49,653 nt of DNA. Source: Nostoc sp. FACHB-973. Lineage in GTDB: Bacteria > Cyanobacteriota > Cyanobacteriia > Cyanobacteriales > Nostocaceae. Under the pieces are notes generated by a model that was not told the origin of the DNA, did not search any database, and worked only from the letters and a program-made list of their open reading frames with translations. Location: the NCBI RefSeq assembly GCF_014698115.1, contig NZ_JACJSJ010000061.1, positions 1 to 49,653 of the forward strand. The letters run 5' to 3'. Each line of letters opens with the position of its first letter. Position 1 is the first letter of the stretch. The position numbers were made by a program, and so were the translations under genes. This document shows positions 8,985 through 16,496 of this stretch, in pieces.

Positions 8985-10292
8985 TTATCGATAATCTTGA
9001 CTTTGAATACTCCCCAAACGTGCAGCATCACGAATGTTATATTCTGGACGAGTAAAGCGATTTAACTGCATTTCAAAGAATTCTCGATTAGCTTGTAAAT
9101 GCTTGGGATTTGGGTCATCTAATGGATATAAAAGTGCAGTTCGCAAGGCTTGAATTACCGCAGAAGTTACACAATACATTGAACGTTGAAAACTAACTCC
9201 CAACTGAATCAACATATCTTCTTCACCCCGGCAATGTTGGCTGTAATAATCAACAAGATATGGTGGCAAAAAATGCAACATATCTTGCATTAATAATGTG
9301 GGGGGAATGCCAGCAGTACCTACTGGAAATACATCAGCGTAAAGAATGCCAAAGTGAAAGTCTTTTTGGTCTTCTGGTACTTGACGTGCTTGAGCATTAT
9401 AAGATTTTGTCCCTCGGAAAGGTGCGGTGCGGTAGAAAACAGCTTCCACATAGGGTAACGCTGCTTCATACAGCCACATGAAACCCTTGGATTTGGGGAT
9501 AATTTCGTAGCATTTGCCACGAATATAAACGTGATGGTAAATGGGACGACCTGCGATCGCAAATATACCATTAACTAGGAAGTTCATTGCCTCCGGGACG
9601 CTGCTAATGGTGCCTTCGTCATACCTGTCGGACATTTCAAAAAACACCGGCGCCATGACTTCCCAGAACAAACCCAGATTGGCGTAGTATGACATCTGGC
9701 GGCACTGTTCCAAAAACATATCAGGGAACAGTTTGTAAAGCCCTAGCATCACTGGGTTGCCTTGGAAGTAAGCTTTGATTGCTTTATCGGCGTTGGCTTT
9801 GTATTCGTCGGAATCTAGGTAGGGGTCAAATTGCCCGCCCATACCCCGGTGCCACAACATCGCCCGCATACAAGCTTCGGCAAATTCCATGTTAATGCGA
9901 TCGTGGAACAAGTGATGCAATAACTTGGGCATTTTGAAAGTTTCACCTTTCTCTATAAATGCCAAAAGTTCTGGATGGGCTGTGGCTTCACCGCGCCAAA
10001 TTCGCAAATCGGCATCATCACCAGCGTAATGATTATGTAGGTCTAAATACTCTTTGGGCAAGAAGTATTTAAAGAAAGGCAATGGGTCTAAAAATACGTT
10101 TTCAGCAATATAAAGTAAGTCACGCCAATAAAAGTCCATCGGCACAGCATAAGCTTTGTATAACCCGATGATTTGCATCAAATTTTCTGGGGTATCGGGT
10201 AACATTGCCCCGCCTGCTTCTAGGCGATGAATTACTTCAGAAAATTCATGTCTGGAAGGAGGTAATTTAGTCGCTGTTTTAATTGCTGTCAT
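8985..10292 (-). CDS. CO2 hydration protein ChpX/ChpY (CupB/CupA) of NDH-1MS-type complex
   Basis: A 435-residue protein matching the cyanobacterial CO2 hydration family (LEAGGAMLPDTPENLMQIIG near the N-terminus; FHDRINMEFAEACMRAMLWH; GIPPTLLMQDMLHFLPPYLV). These proteins attach to a specialised NDH-1 complex at the thylakoid and are thought to convert CO2 to bicarbonate at a metal site coupled to electron transfer. The HHLFHDR segment (H126, H127, H130) and nearby acidic residues such as E114 are candidate ligands, by inference. The gene overlaps the end of the CDP-alcohol phosphatidyltransferase gene by 14 bp, so it is probably translationally coupled and ends the ndhF-ecaB-ndhD-pgs-like-chp cluster. 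No cupS gene is adjacent, which favours the ChpX/CupB (MS', constitutive) type over ChpY/CupA, but I cannot settle this. Confidence 0.85.
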   Translation of the reverse strand: MTAIKTATKLPPSRHEFSEVIHRLEAGGAMLPDTPENLMQIIGLYKAYAVPMDFYWRDLLYIAENVFLDPLPFFKYFLPKEYLDLHNHYAGDDADLRIWRGEATAHPELLAFIEKGETFKMPKLLHHLFHDRINMEFAEACMRAMLWHRGMGGQFDPYLDSDEYKANADKAIKAYFQGNPVMLGLYKLFPDMFLEQCRQMSYYANLGLFWEVMAPVFFEMSDRYDEGTISSVPEAMNFLVNGIFAIAGRPIYHHVYIRGKCYEIIPKSKGFMWLYEAALPYVEAVFYRTAPFRGTKSYNAQARQVPEDQKDFHFGILYADVFPVGTAGIPPTLLMQDMLHFLPPYLVDYYSQHCRGEEDMLIQLGVSFQRSMYCVTSAVIQALRTALLYPLDDPNPKHLQANREFFEMQLNRFTRPEYNIRDAARLGSIQSQDYR

Positions 10293-10884
10293 GGTAGTCG
10301 GTAATTGGTGTTATTAATTCTTGACGAATATTCAAGGCATGAAAAATGCTTAAAACATCATGTGTCCAAACTGGCAAGATTAGCGTCATGGCGATTTCTT
10401 CAACGCTGTAAATTGTCCCAGCAATACAAGTTATCCATAAAGTGACTCCGGCATAACTAAAGCCAAACAGGGCAATAATGGCAATAAAAAGAGTGATTCC
10501 CCAAAATTTTGCCGAGTAGGTGTGATAGCTGGCGGGTTTACCATATTTGACTAAATTCACCACCCACCACACGATTTGCACAAAAACAACTATCAACAAA
10601 GGGACACGGTAAGCAATCAAAATATCTCGATGTATTAGCCACGCACTGATGAAGATACAGCTAAAAAGGCAGACATCAGCCCAACTGTCGGCTTGCCGCA
10701 ACTGGGCATTACTAACATTTAGTCGTCGGGCAATAATACCATCGAAAATATCTGAGAGGAAGGCTGCTACAAAACCAACGATGAACCAAACACTAGTTTT
10801 ACCATCTAAGGCATCCCACAAGAGGAATGGAGATATTAAAAAGCGAAATAAAACAAGACCACTGGGAACTAATGTGAGATTCAT
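10279..10884 (-). CDS. CDP-alcohol phosphatidyltransferase family membrane protein
   Basis: A 201-residue membrane protein of the CDP-alcohol phosphatidyltransferase family, which makes phospholipids from CDP-diacylglycerol and an alcohol. The motif is visible as SDIFDGIIARRLNVSNAQ followed by LRQADSWAD. It has the DxxDG...AR...D...D spacing, but the conserved glycine before the third Asp is replaced by leucine. About five or six hydrophobic helices are present. An AAGGAGA Shine-Dalgarno precedes ATG 10884. It sits between ndhD and chp and overlaps chp, which is unusual for a phospholipid synthase. It may supply a lipid such as phosphatidylglycerol near the NDH-1 complex or have a divergent substrate; both are inference. 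Confidence 0.8.
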   Translation of the reverse strand: MNLTLVPSGLVLFRFLISPFLLWDALDGKTSVWFIVGFVAAFLSDIFDGIIARRLNVSNAQLRQADSWADVCLFSCIFISAWLIHRDILIAYRVPLLIVVFVQIVWWVVNLVKYGKPASYHTYSAKFWGITLFIAIIALFGFSYAGVTLWITCIAGTIYSVEEIAMTLILPVWTHDVLSIFHALNIRQELITPITDYHDSN

Positions 10885-11100
10885 CTTTTCTCCTTAGCAA
10901 TGCCTACATAATTCTCTTATTTTACGAAGAGAATTCATAATTCAGGAGCGGAGCCGGAGACGCTCCGCCTCCGGTCAGAATTCAGCATGAATTCTGTAAG
11001 ACTGGGTGATAGCGCAGCGGTAACGAGTCCGCGAAGGTGTGAATATTGGTTTCAAAACTTGGTTTTTGTAGGCAAAACAAATTTTAAACATTATTGCTGA
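10885..11100. repeat. dispersed repeat between ndhD and the CDP-alcohol transferase gene
   Basis: GAATTCATAATTCAG (10930-) and CAGAATTCAGCATGAATTCTG (10977-) flank a GC-rich core (GGAGCGGAGCCGGAGACGCTCC). This is followed by GCGCAGCGGTAACGAGTCCGCGAA, another common dispersed block. GAATTCAG/CTGAATTC ends recur at 22940, 33690 and 42586. The insertion lengthens an otherwise compact cluster and could weaken transcriptional coupling. Confidence 0.5.
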
Positions 11101-12663
11101 TTAAAACTCTATCGCTTTGTGAGTAGAGTATTCTGAATTTTTAATTCTTAATTCTGACTCCTGTTTATACTCCAGTGCTACTTGAGAGTTGGTGGTTTTT
11201 TCTATGGAGGGAATTGCAGCTACCATTGTTGTAGTTGTGGATTCACTCCAACGTACTAACCAAGTGGGTTGTATTCCCAAAAAGATGATAAAAGCTGCCA
11301 AAATTAAAGCTGGGATTTTCTCAGACCAAAGGACTTTGGGATAATAGGCTAAGTTATCAAGTCTGCCAAAACATGTGCGGTTGAGAAGAATGACAAAATA
11401 AACTGCGGTTAAGCCACTAGCTACTACACACAAAATTGTTGAGATGGGAAAGACAGAAAAGCTGCCTTGAAAGACGATAAATTCAGCGATAAATCCTGTT
11501 AAACCGGGAATACCTGCGCTAGCCATACCACTTAAAACGAGTAAAGCACTAATTAGGGGTAAACCACGGATGGGACTCATTAAACCATTGAGTTTATCTA
11601 ACTCGCGGGTGCCGACTTTGGCTTCCACGACTCCCACCAAATGAAAGAGGATGGCCAGGATGATACCGTGGCTGAACATTTGGGCGACTGCACCAACAAG
11701 CGCTAGGGAAGTGCTAGCGGCACTAGCTAACAATACATAACCCATGTGACCGATGGAACTGTATGCTACCATGCGCTTGATATCTTTTTGAGCGATCGCA
11801 ACTACCGCTCCATAGATAGCGCTAATTGCTCCCCAAATTGCCAAAGTCGGTGCAATAATACTCCAAGCATTGGGAAACATACCCAACCCAAATCGCAACA
11901 GTCCATAGGTTCCCAGCTTTGCTAAAACGCCGCCCAGAAGTATGGCAATTGGCGCTGAAGCTTCAACATAAGCATCCGGTAACCAAGTATGGAAGGGAAC
12001 TAAAGGAATTTTGATGCCAAAACCTACTACTATTCCTGCTAGTAAAAGGATTTGTTTTGCTGTTGAGAGGTTTTCTGTAGAGACTGCATCAAAAGCAAAA
12101 TTGGTAGAACCACTCAACCACACCATCCCTAAGAATGTCGCCAGAATTAATGCTCCCGAAACAGCAGTATAAATCAGGAATTTAATTCCAGCATAAGCCC
12201 GTTTTTGCCCTCCCCAAATAGATATTAGTAAGTAGAAGGGAATTAATTCTAGTTCGTAGAACAAGAAAAATAGGAGTAAATTTTCTGCTAAGAAAGCACC
12301 TGCAACTCCTCCACTCACTAATAAAATCATCGAGTAGAACAGCCGGGGACGTTCAGTTTCTTTACTGCTGCTGTAAATAGCAATCCAGGTGAGCAGGCTA
12401 TTTAACACCAACATTAATATAGAAAGCCCATCAACACCTAATTGATAACTCAAACCCAGAGTTTCATTCCAGGGTAAATACTCTTTGAATTGCATTCCGG
12501 GATTGCTGATATCAAATTTCAACAGGATAGCAATGTTCCATGCAAAAACTATTCCGGAAAAGTATAGTGCTGCTAAACGAATGCGATTATTAGGGATATT
12601 TGCAGGTAATACTGCTATCAATATAGCAGCAAGAATTGGTAGCCAAATTAAAACACTTAACAT
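11101..12663 (-). CDS. ndhD: NADH dehydrogenase-like complex subunit NdhD (NdhD3/D4 type)
   Basis: A 520-residue polytopic antiporter-like subunit (about 14 helices) of photosynthetic complex I. Typical ND4/NuoM features are FFLFYELELIPFYLLI (the essential Glu), IKIPLVPFHTWLPDAYVEA (the conserved Lys and proton-channel region), KRMVAYSSIGHMGY and FSHGIILAILFHLVG. Its position beside a chp gene marks it as one of the CO2-uptake specific paralogs, NdhD3 or NdhD4, rather than the respiratory NdhD1/D2. The last about 23 residues (starting EYKQESELRIKNSEY) are hydrophilic and encoded by a dispersed GAATT-rich repeat, so the native C-terminus probably ended earlier. Carbonic anhydrase lies upstream (90 bp gap). 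Confidence 0.9.
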   Translation of the reverse strand: MLSVLIWLPILAAILIAVLPANIPNNRIRLAALYFSGIVFAWNIAILLKFDISNPGMQFKEYLPWNETLGLSYQLGVDGLSILMLVLNSLLTWIAIYSSSKETERPRLFYSMILLVSGGVAGAFLAENLLLFFLFYELELIPFYLLISIWGGQKRAYAGIKFLIYTAVSGALILATFLGMVWLSGSTNFAFDAVSTENLSTAKQILLLAGIVVGFGIKIPLVPFHTWLPDAYVEASAPIAILLGGVLAKLGTYGLLRFGLGMFPNAWSIIAPTLAIWGAISAIYGAVVAIAQKDIKRMVAYSSIGHMGYVLLASAASTSLALVGAVAQMFSHGIILAILFHLVGVVEAKVGTRELDKLNGLMSPIRGLPLISALLVLSGMASAGIPGLTGFIAEFIVFQGSFSVFPISTILCVVASGLTAVYFVILLNRTCFGRLDNLAYYPKVLWSEKIPALILAAFIIFLGIQPTWLVRWSESTTTTMVAAIPSIEKTTNSQVALEYKQESELRIKNSEYSTHKAIEF

Positions 12664-12675
12664 GATAATTTTGTC

Positions 12676-12748
12676 CTTTGCTCTTTGTCAGTTGTCCATT
12701 GTCATTTGTCAGTTTTACTGTGTTCTAATGACCAATGACAATGGATGA
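12676..12748. repeat. STRR2-like TTGTCA repeat with inverted partner
   Basis: TTTGTCAGTTGTCCATTGTCATTTGTCAG contains reiterated TTGTCA(N) heptamers. A complementary ATGACCAATGACAATGG follows at 12728-12744 and could pair with CCATTGTCAT. It occupies the gap between the carbonic anhydrase and ndhD genes. A further (T)CATTAGTCATTAGTCATTTG block is at 40930. Confidence 0.6.
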
Positions 12749-12753
12749 AAAAA

Positions 12754-13485
12754 CTAACTAACCAGGCTGACTTTACCAGTATCCAAATCGTAGTAGCCAC
12801 CAACTATCTTGAGTTTGCCTCCATTAATTAACTCAGATAAAACTGATGATGATTTCAACGTTTCAACTTGCACCAAAATATTGGCTTTAGCAGCGTTTTC
12901 TAAGCGATCGCCTGGTTTGTCTTTAGACCTTTCTACACCTAGTCTTATCGCTTCAATTAAACTCCCAATTCTTCCTGGGACTTGAGCGCCTTTGATTGTG
13001 GCATCTACAGCACCACATCTTTCATGCCCTAGCACCAAAATCACTTTTGAACCTAATACTAAGCTGCCAAATTCTAGACTACCAATTTCTTCTGATGTCG
13101 CAATATTACCAGCTATACGGCAGACAAATAAATCTCCCAGTCCTTGGTCAAAAACAATTTCCGAAGGAACTCGTGAATCTGCACAACCTAGAATCGAAGC
13201 AAAAGGTTTTTGACCTTTGGCAACTTCGGCTAAACGTGAATAACTTTGGTGGGGGTTTTTACGTTTGCTTTTAACAAACCTATCATTGCCATCTAGTAAT
13301 TCTTGCAGTGCTTTATCAGGGGTTATGTCATCTTCTTTTGCTGGAGATTCTTGTGCTAACAATTTTTCCGGTGCAACTAAGTTGGAAGCAAGTCCAACTG
13401 TTACCACACCTGTACCGATCGCACCTGCACCAAACTTCAGTAAATTTCTTCTAGAAACATTGATTTGGGGATGTTGTACGCTCAT
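12754..13485 (-). CDS. ecaB: beta-carbonic anhydrase with Tat-type signal (EcaB-like)
   Basis: A 243-residue beta-class carbonic anhydrase. Zinc ligands C101 (ILGCADSRVPSE), H154 and C157 (VLGHERCGA) and the Asp103-Arg105 dyad are all present, so it should be active. Residues 8-36 form a twin-arginine signal: SRRNLLKF followed by a Gly-rich hydrophobic stretch and an AQESPA-like cleavage region. It is therefore exported or membrane-delivered, as in EcaB of Synechocystis, which has been linked to the NDH-1MS complexes. It lies inside the ndhF-ndhD-chp cluster, supporting a shared role in CO2/bicarbonate conversion. GAGGAAAA precedes ATG 13485. The EcaB name is by domain layout and context, not by alignment. 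Confidence 0.88.
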   Translation of the reverse strand: MSVQHPQINVSRRNLLKFGAGAIGTGVVTVGLASNLVAPEKLLAQESPAKEDDITPDKALQELLDGNDRFVKSKRKNPHQSYSRLAEVAKGQKPFASILGCADSRVPSEIVFDQGLGDLFVCRIAGNIATSEEIGSLEFGSLVLGSKVILVLGHERCGAVDATIKGAQVPGRIGSLIEAIRLGVERSKDKPGDRLENAAKANILVQVETLKSSSVLSELINGGKLKIVGGYYDLDTGKVSLVS

Positions 13486-13551
13486 GGAATTTTCCTCACA
13501 ATATTAAAGTCAGGTTGTCAAAACGAGTATTAAGTACCCAAGTGCTGAGAT

Positions 13552-15411
13552 TTAGAAAATCAAATCTAAAAACTGTACTCCCCAAAATGGCCAACTTACC
13601 CACATTCCTAAAGCACCCACTCCTAAAAGCACGGTGAAGGCATAAAACTGGGTTTGACCAGAGGTGCTGTACTTGAGACTTTCGCCACCCAAGAGGGAAA
13701 ATAAACCAACCAAATTAACAATGCCATCGACTACAAAGCGGTCAATTGTATCGGCAAGTTGGGAAATTTTGGCAACGCTGAAAATAATCGTCATCCGATA
13801 AATATTAGGTGTGTAAAAATCGTATGCGATTAAGTCTTGTAGACCTTTCCAAGGCAAACGAATCGGTTTGGGAATATTGCTGAAATAAATCACACCAGTG
13901 ATACTGCAACCAAAAATACTCGACCAATTTAAAAGTAGTGCGACATCTTTATTTAGGCTTGCCCAATCTGGTATAAGTGATAAGTTTTGCAAGATGAAAG
14001 GAAGATTTAGATTAAAGCCAAGTAGAATCATCATCGGCAGAATCATCGGCCAGTGAGCTTCAGGCGATCGCTCTGTCATTTGTGTCGCTTTACCGCCAAA
14101 AAGCAAAGCGAATTCTCTGGTTAAACTCACGGCTGTCAAAGCATTTACCGCGATTATTACTCCCACTAACCAAGGTTGAGTTTCCCACAACCCATCTGCT
14201 AATTCCATCAGCGCCCAAAAGCTACCTAGTGGTGGAAAACCAATTAACCCCAAACTGCCGACAATAAAGGCGATTCCGGAAATTGGGCGACGTTTCCACA
14301 GTCCACCCATTTGGGTTACATCTTGGGTGATGCTATTCCAGATAATTCCCCCAGTACTCATTACCAATAGTGCTGCGGAGAGGGCGTGGGTGAGGACTAA
14401 CAATAGTGCTGCTTCGTCTTGTTGCACTCCCACGGCGATGAATACTAAACCCATGTATGCACTGACAGAATAAGATTGACAGCGTTTCATATCGATTTGA
14501 GCGATCGCTATTAACGAAGCGCCAAGCGCCGTCACTGCACCAATCCCTACCATTGCTGAGGAAACGACGGGTGAAAGGCTTAACACAGGTTGCAGTTTAA
14601 TCAACACCCATGCACCACTAGCAACTACTACCGAGTTCCGCAAAATCGTGCTAGGAACAGGGCCTTCCATCGCCTCATCCAACCACAGATGCAACGGGAA
14701 CTGGGCACATTTCCCCATCGGTCCCGCAATTAAAGCTAAACTCACCAATCCGATTACTGTTGGGTTGACATTGGCTGTACTCGCCCACTCCGCTAATTCT
14801 GTGTAATTCCAAGTTTCAGCTAGAGGCCATAACCCCAACACACCCATCAGCAAGAATAAGTCTCCCACCCGTTTGGTTAAAAAAGCGTCTCTTGCACCTG
14901 TGACAACCAAAGGCTGACTAAACCATAAACCGACTAACAGGTAAGTTCCCAGCGTCAGGATTTCCAAAATTACATAGCTGAAGAACAAGTTATTACACAG
15001 AACAAGGGCGCAAAGTCCTGCTTCAAATAATCCCAATAGGGAATAAAAACGTCCCCAGCCCCAATCCATTTCCATGTAACCGATGGCATAAATCTGCGCC
15101 AGCAAATTCAAGCCAGTGATTACGACTAAAGCGCCGACACTAATGGAAGAAATATCCAAAGCGATGGTCAAGTCTAAACCAGCGGTAGATAACCAAGGGA
15201 TAAATACTTCTTGGGGTGGATAGTTCCAAGTTGCTTGTAAAGCGATCGCACTATGTACAAGAGCGAAAAATGTCATTACCAAGTTGACATAGCCCGCTGG
15301 TCTTGGTCCTGTTTTCCGAATTATCCCCGGTGACCAAGGCACCGCTAACAACCCACCTATTAAGGCATAGCACGGAACTAGCCAAACAGTCTCTAGTAGA
15401 AACTGAGCCAT
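13552..15411 (-). CDS. ndhF: NADH dehydrogenase-like complex subunit NdhF (NdhF3/F4 type)
   Basis: A 619-residue polytopic antiporter-like subunit, the distal membrane subunit of photosynthetic complex I. Markers include VILEILTLGTYLLVG, KRVGDLFLLMGVLG, GKCAQFPLHLWLDEAMEGPVPS and MKRCQSYSVSAYMG. The IRKTGPRPAGYVN segment is typical of the NdhF3/F4 CO2-uptake paralogs rather than NdhF1. A TTG at 15414 is in frame, but ATG 15411 (MAQFLLETVW) matches the expected N-terminus. It is the first gene of the cluster and 66 bp upstream of carbonic anhydrase. NdhF3/NdhD3 and NdhF4/NdhD4 cannot be told apart here by eye. Confidence 0.9.
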   Translation of the reverse strand: MAQFLLETVWLVPCYALIGGLLAVPWSPGIIRKTGPRPAGYVNLVMTFFALVHSAIALQATWNYPPQEVFIPWLSTAGLDLTIALDISSISVGALVVITGLNLLAQIYAIGYMEMDWGWGRFYSLLGLFEAGLCALVLCNNLFFSYVILEILTLGTYLLVGLWFSQPLVVTGARDAFLTKRVGDLFLLMGVLGLWPLAETWNYTELAEWASTANVNPTVIGLVSLALIAGPMGKCAQFPLHLWLDEAMEGPVPSTILRNSVVVASGAWVLIKLQPVLSLSPVVSSAMVGIGAVTALGASLIAIAQIDMKRCQSYSVSAYMGLVFIAVGVQQDEAALLLVLTHALSAALLVMSTGGIIWNSITQDVTQMGGLWKRRPISGIAFIVGSLGLIGFPPLGSFWALMELADGLWETQPWLVGVIIAVNALTAVSLTREFALLFGGKATQMTERSPEAHWPMILPMMILLGFNLNLPFILQNLSLIPDWASLNKDVALLLNWSSIFGCSITGVIYFSNIPKPIRLPWKGLQDLIAYDFYTPNIYRMTIIFSVAKISQLADTIDRFVVDGIVNLVGLFSLLGGESLKYSTSGQTQFYAFTVLLGVGALGMWVSWPFWGVQFLDLIF

Positions 15412-15806
15412 CAATCAACCTCTATAAATTTCATCAAAATTTCGCGGTTTTGAATCAACTTGAGTTGATCCCTGTAAACCTAGCATTCGCAAATCAGGCG
15501 AATTTATATTTATTTAATCTTGTTAAAAATAGCTTACCCTTATATGCGTCCAAATGGAATTACTTTATTTAAATAAATCTAAGATAATTATGGTAATTAA
15601 ATCTTATATGTTTACCATTGATTACATAAATAATAGCTATTACTTTTTATCTATGAATTGGGCGTGGTATTAACCTATAGTCATCATTAGTTTTATCGAT
15701 TGACATTAAATAGGGGCGTACAGCTAGCCCGATGCCCCTATTTAATAGACATTTAAAGGAAAAGAGACGTGATTCATTGGGTCTCTACAAGTCAACTAAA
15801 TGTAAA
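15412..15806. other. upstream region of the ndhF CO2-uptake cluster
   Basis: About 395 AT-rich bases between ndhF and a small minus-strand gene. A perfect palindrome TTATTTAAATAA lies at 15565-15576, and AT-rich dyads such as ATAGCTAT follow near 15630. LysR-type regulators (NdhR/CmpR) control such operons in other cyanobacteria and bind A/T-rich dyads, so this is a candidate operator region, by inference. No regulator gene is adjacent. Confidence 0.3.
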
Positions 15807-15992
15807 CTATACTTTTGCAATTTTGTCAATCTGCCAAAAATTAGAAATAATAACAGGCGCTTGGTCAAATTGGCTGATGGGGGCGGGTTTCATGTCCCGG
15901 TAGTCCAGGAGTTGGACGAGAATGAGGTAGGCGATCGCTAAAATAACAGAAATCGCACCTGTAAGAATGGCAACTAATTTTGAACGACTCAT
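15807..15992 (-). CDS. small single-span membrane protein
   Basis: A 61-residue protein with a basic N-terminus (MSRSKL), one strong transmembrane helix (VAILTGAISVILAIAYLILVQLL, residues 7-29), then DYRDMKPAPI and a short hydrophilic tail. AGGAAA precedes ATG 15992. It resembles short conserved membrane proteins that I have seen in cyanobacteria, but I cannot name a function. It lies upstream of the ndhF cluster on the same strand, 396 bp away. Confidence 0.65.
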   Translation of the reverse strand: MSRSKLVAILTGAISVILAIAYLILVQLLDYRDMKPAPISQFDQAPVIISNFWQIDKIAKV

Positions 15993-16380
15993 CAGTATTT
16001 CCTATAATGCAAGTTATTGTACTTTAGCTAATATCTACGATTTCCAAGATTAATCTGTCTGATGTATAAAATCTCTTTATTTTTCTCTGTGTTCTTTACG
16101 CCTCTGTGGTATACAAGTTATTTATTTGACCAGTCCAGCCACAGATAACACACAGATAAGAGGTTACACAGAAACTTATTTTCGAGAATTTTTATCCACC
16201 TTCAAAAGCCAAAAAGCTTATCTACTAACTATTTCACAATCCAAAATACTATAAATTTCCCTTAAGCATTGGCTAAAACTCCAGCAAGCTGATGTGTACA
16301 CTAACTCTAACAAACTAACTGGGAGAGGTCTTTTAATTCGATTAATCAGGCAGATACAATATGACCTGTCGAACTCACGT
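15993..16380. other. intergenic region without recognisable gene
   Basis: AT-rich, with fragments of the common TCTGTGTTCTTTACGCCTCTGTGG type of dispersed repeat (16086-16109) and a related inverted CCACAGATAACACACAGATA (16139). No ORF with a convincing start is seen. Confidence 0.35.
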
Positions 16381-16486
16381 TAAGGGACTTCCAAGGAAAA
16401 AAATATTCCATAGTAAGGGCGCACAGCTGTGCTACCCGAAAAATGTACAAATAATTTGGGATAATTTATTTTCTGGAAGTCCCTAA
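16381..16486. mobile_element. MITE-like element with GGGACTTCCA terminal inverted repeats
   Basis: GGGACTTCCA (16384-16393) and its exact complement TGGAAGTCCC (16474-16483) bound about 106 bp. Both ends continue into partly matching A/T sequence (AAGGAAAAAAATATTCC versus GGATAATTTATTTTC). The interior has GGGCGCACAGCTGTGC. It encodes nothing and ends about 10 bp before the hybrid kinase stop codon. It has the properties of a non-autonomous element. Confidence 0.55.
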
Positions 16487-16496
16487 TATAAAATTG

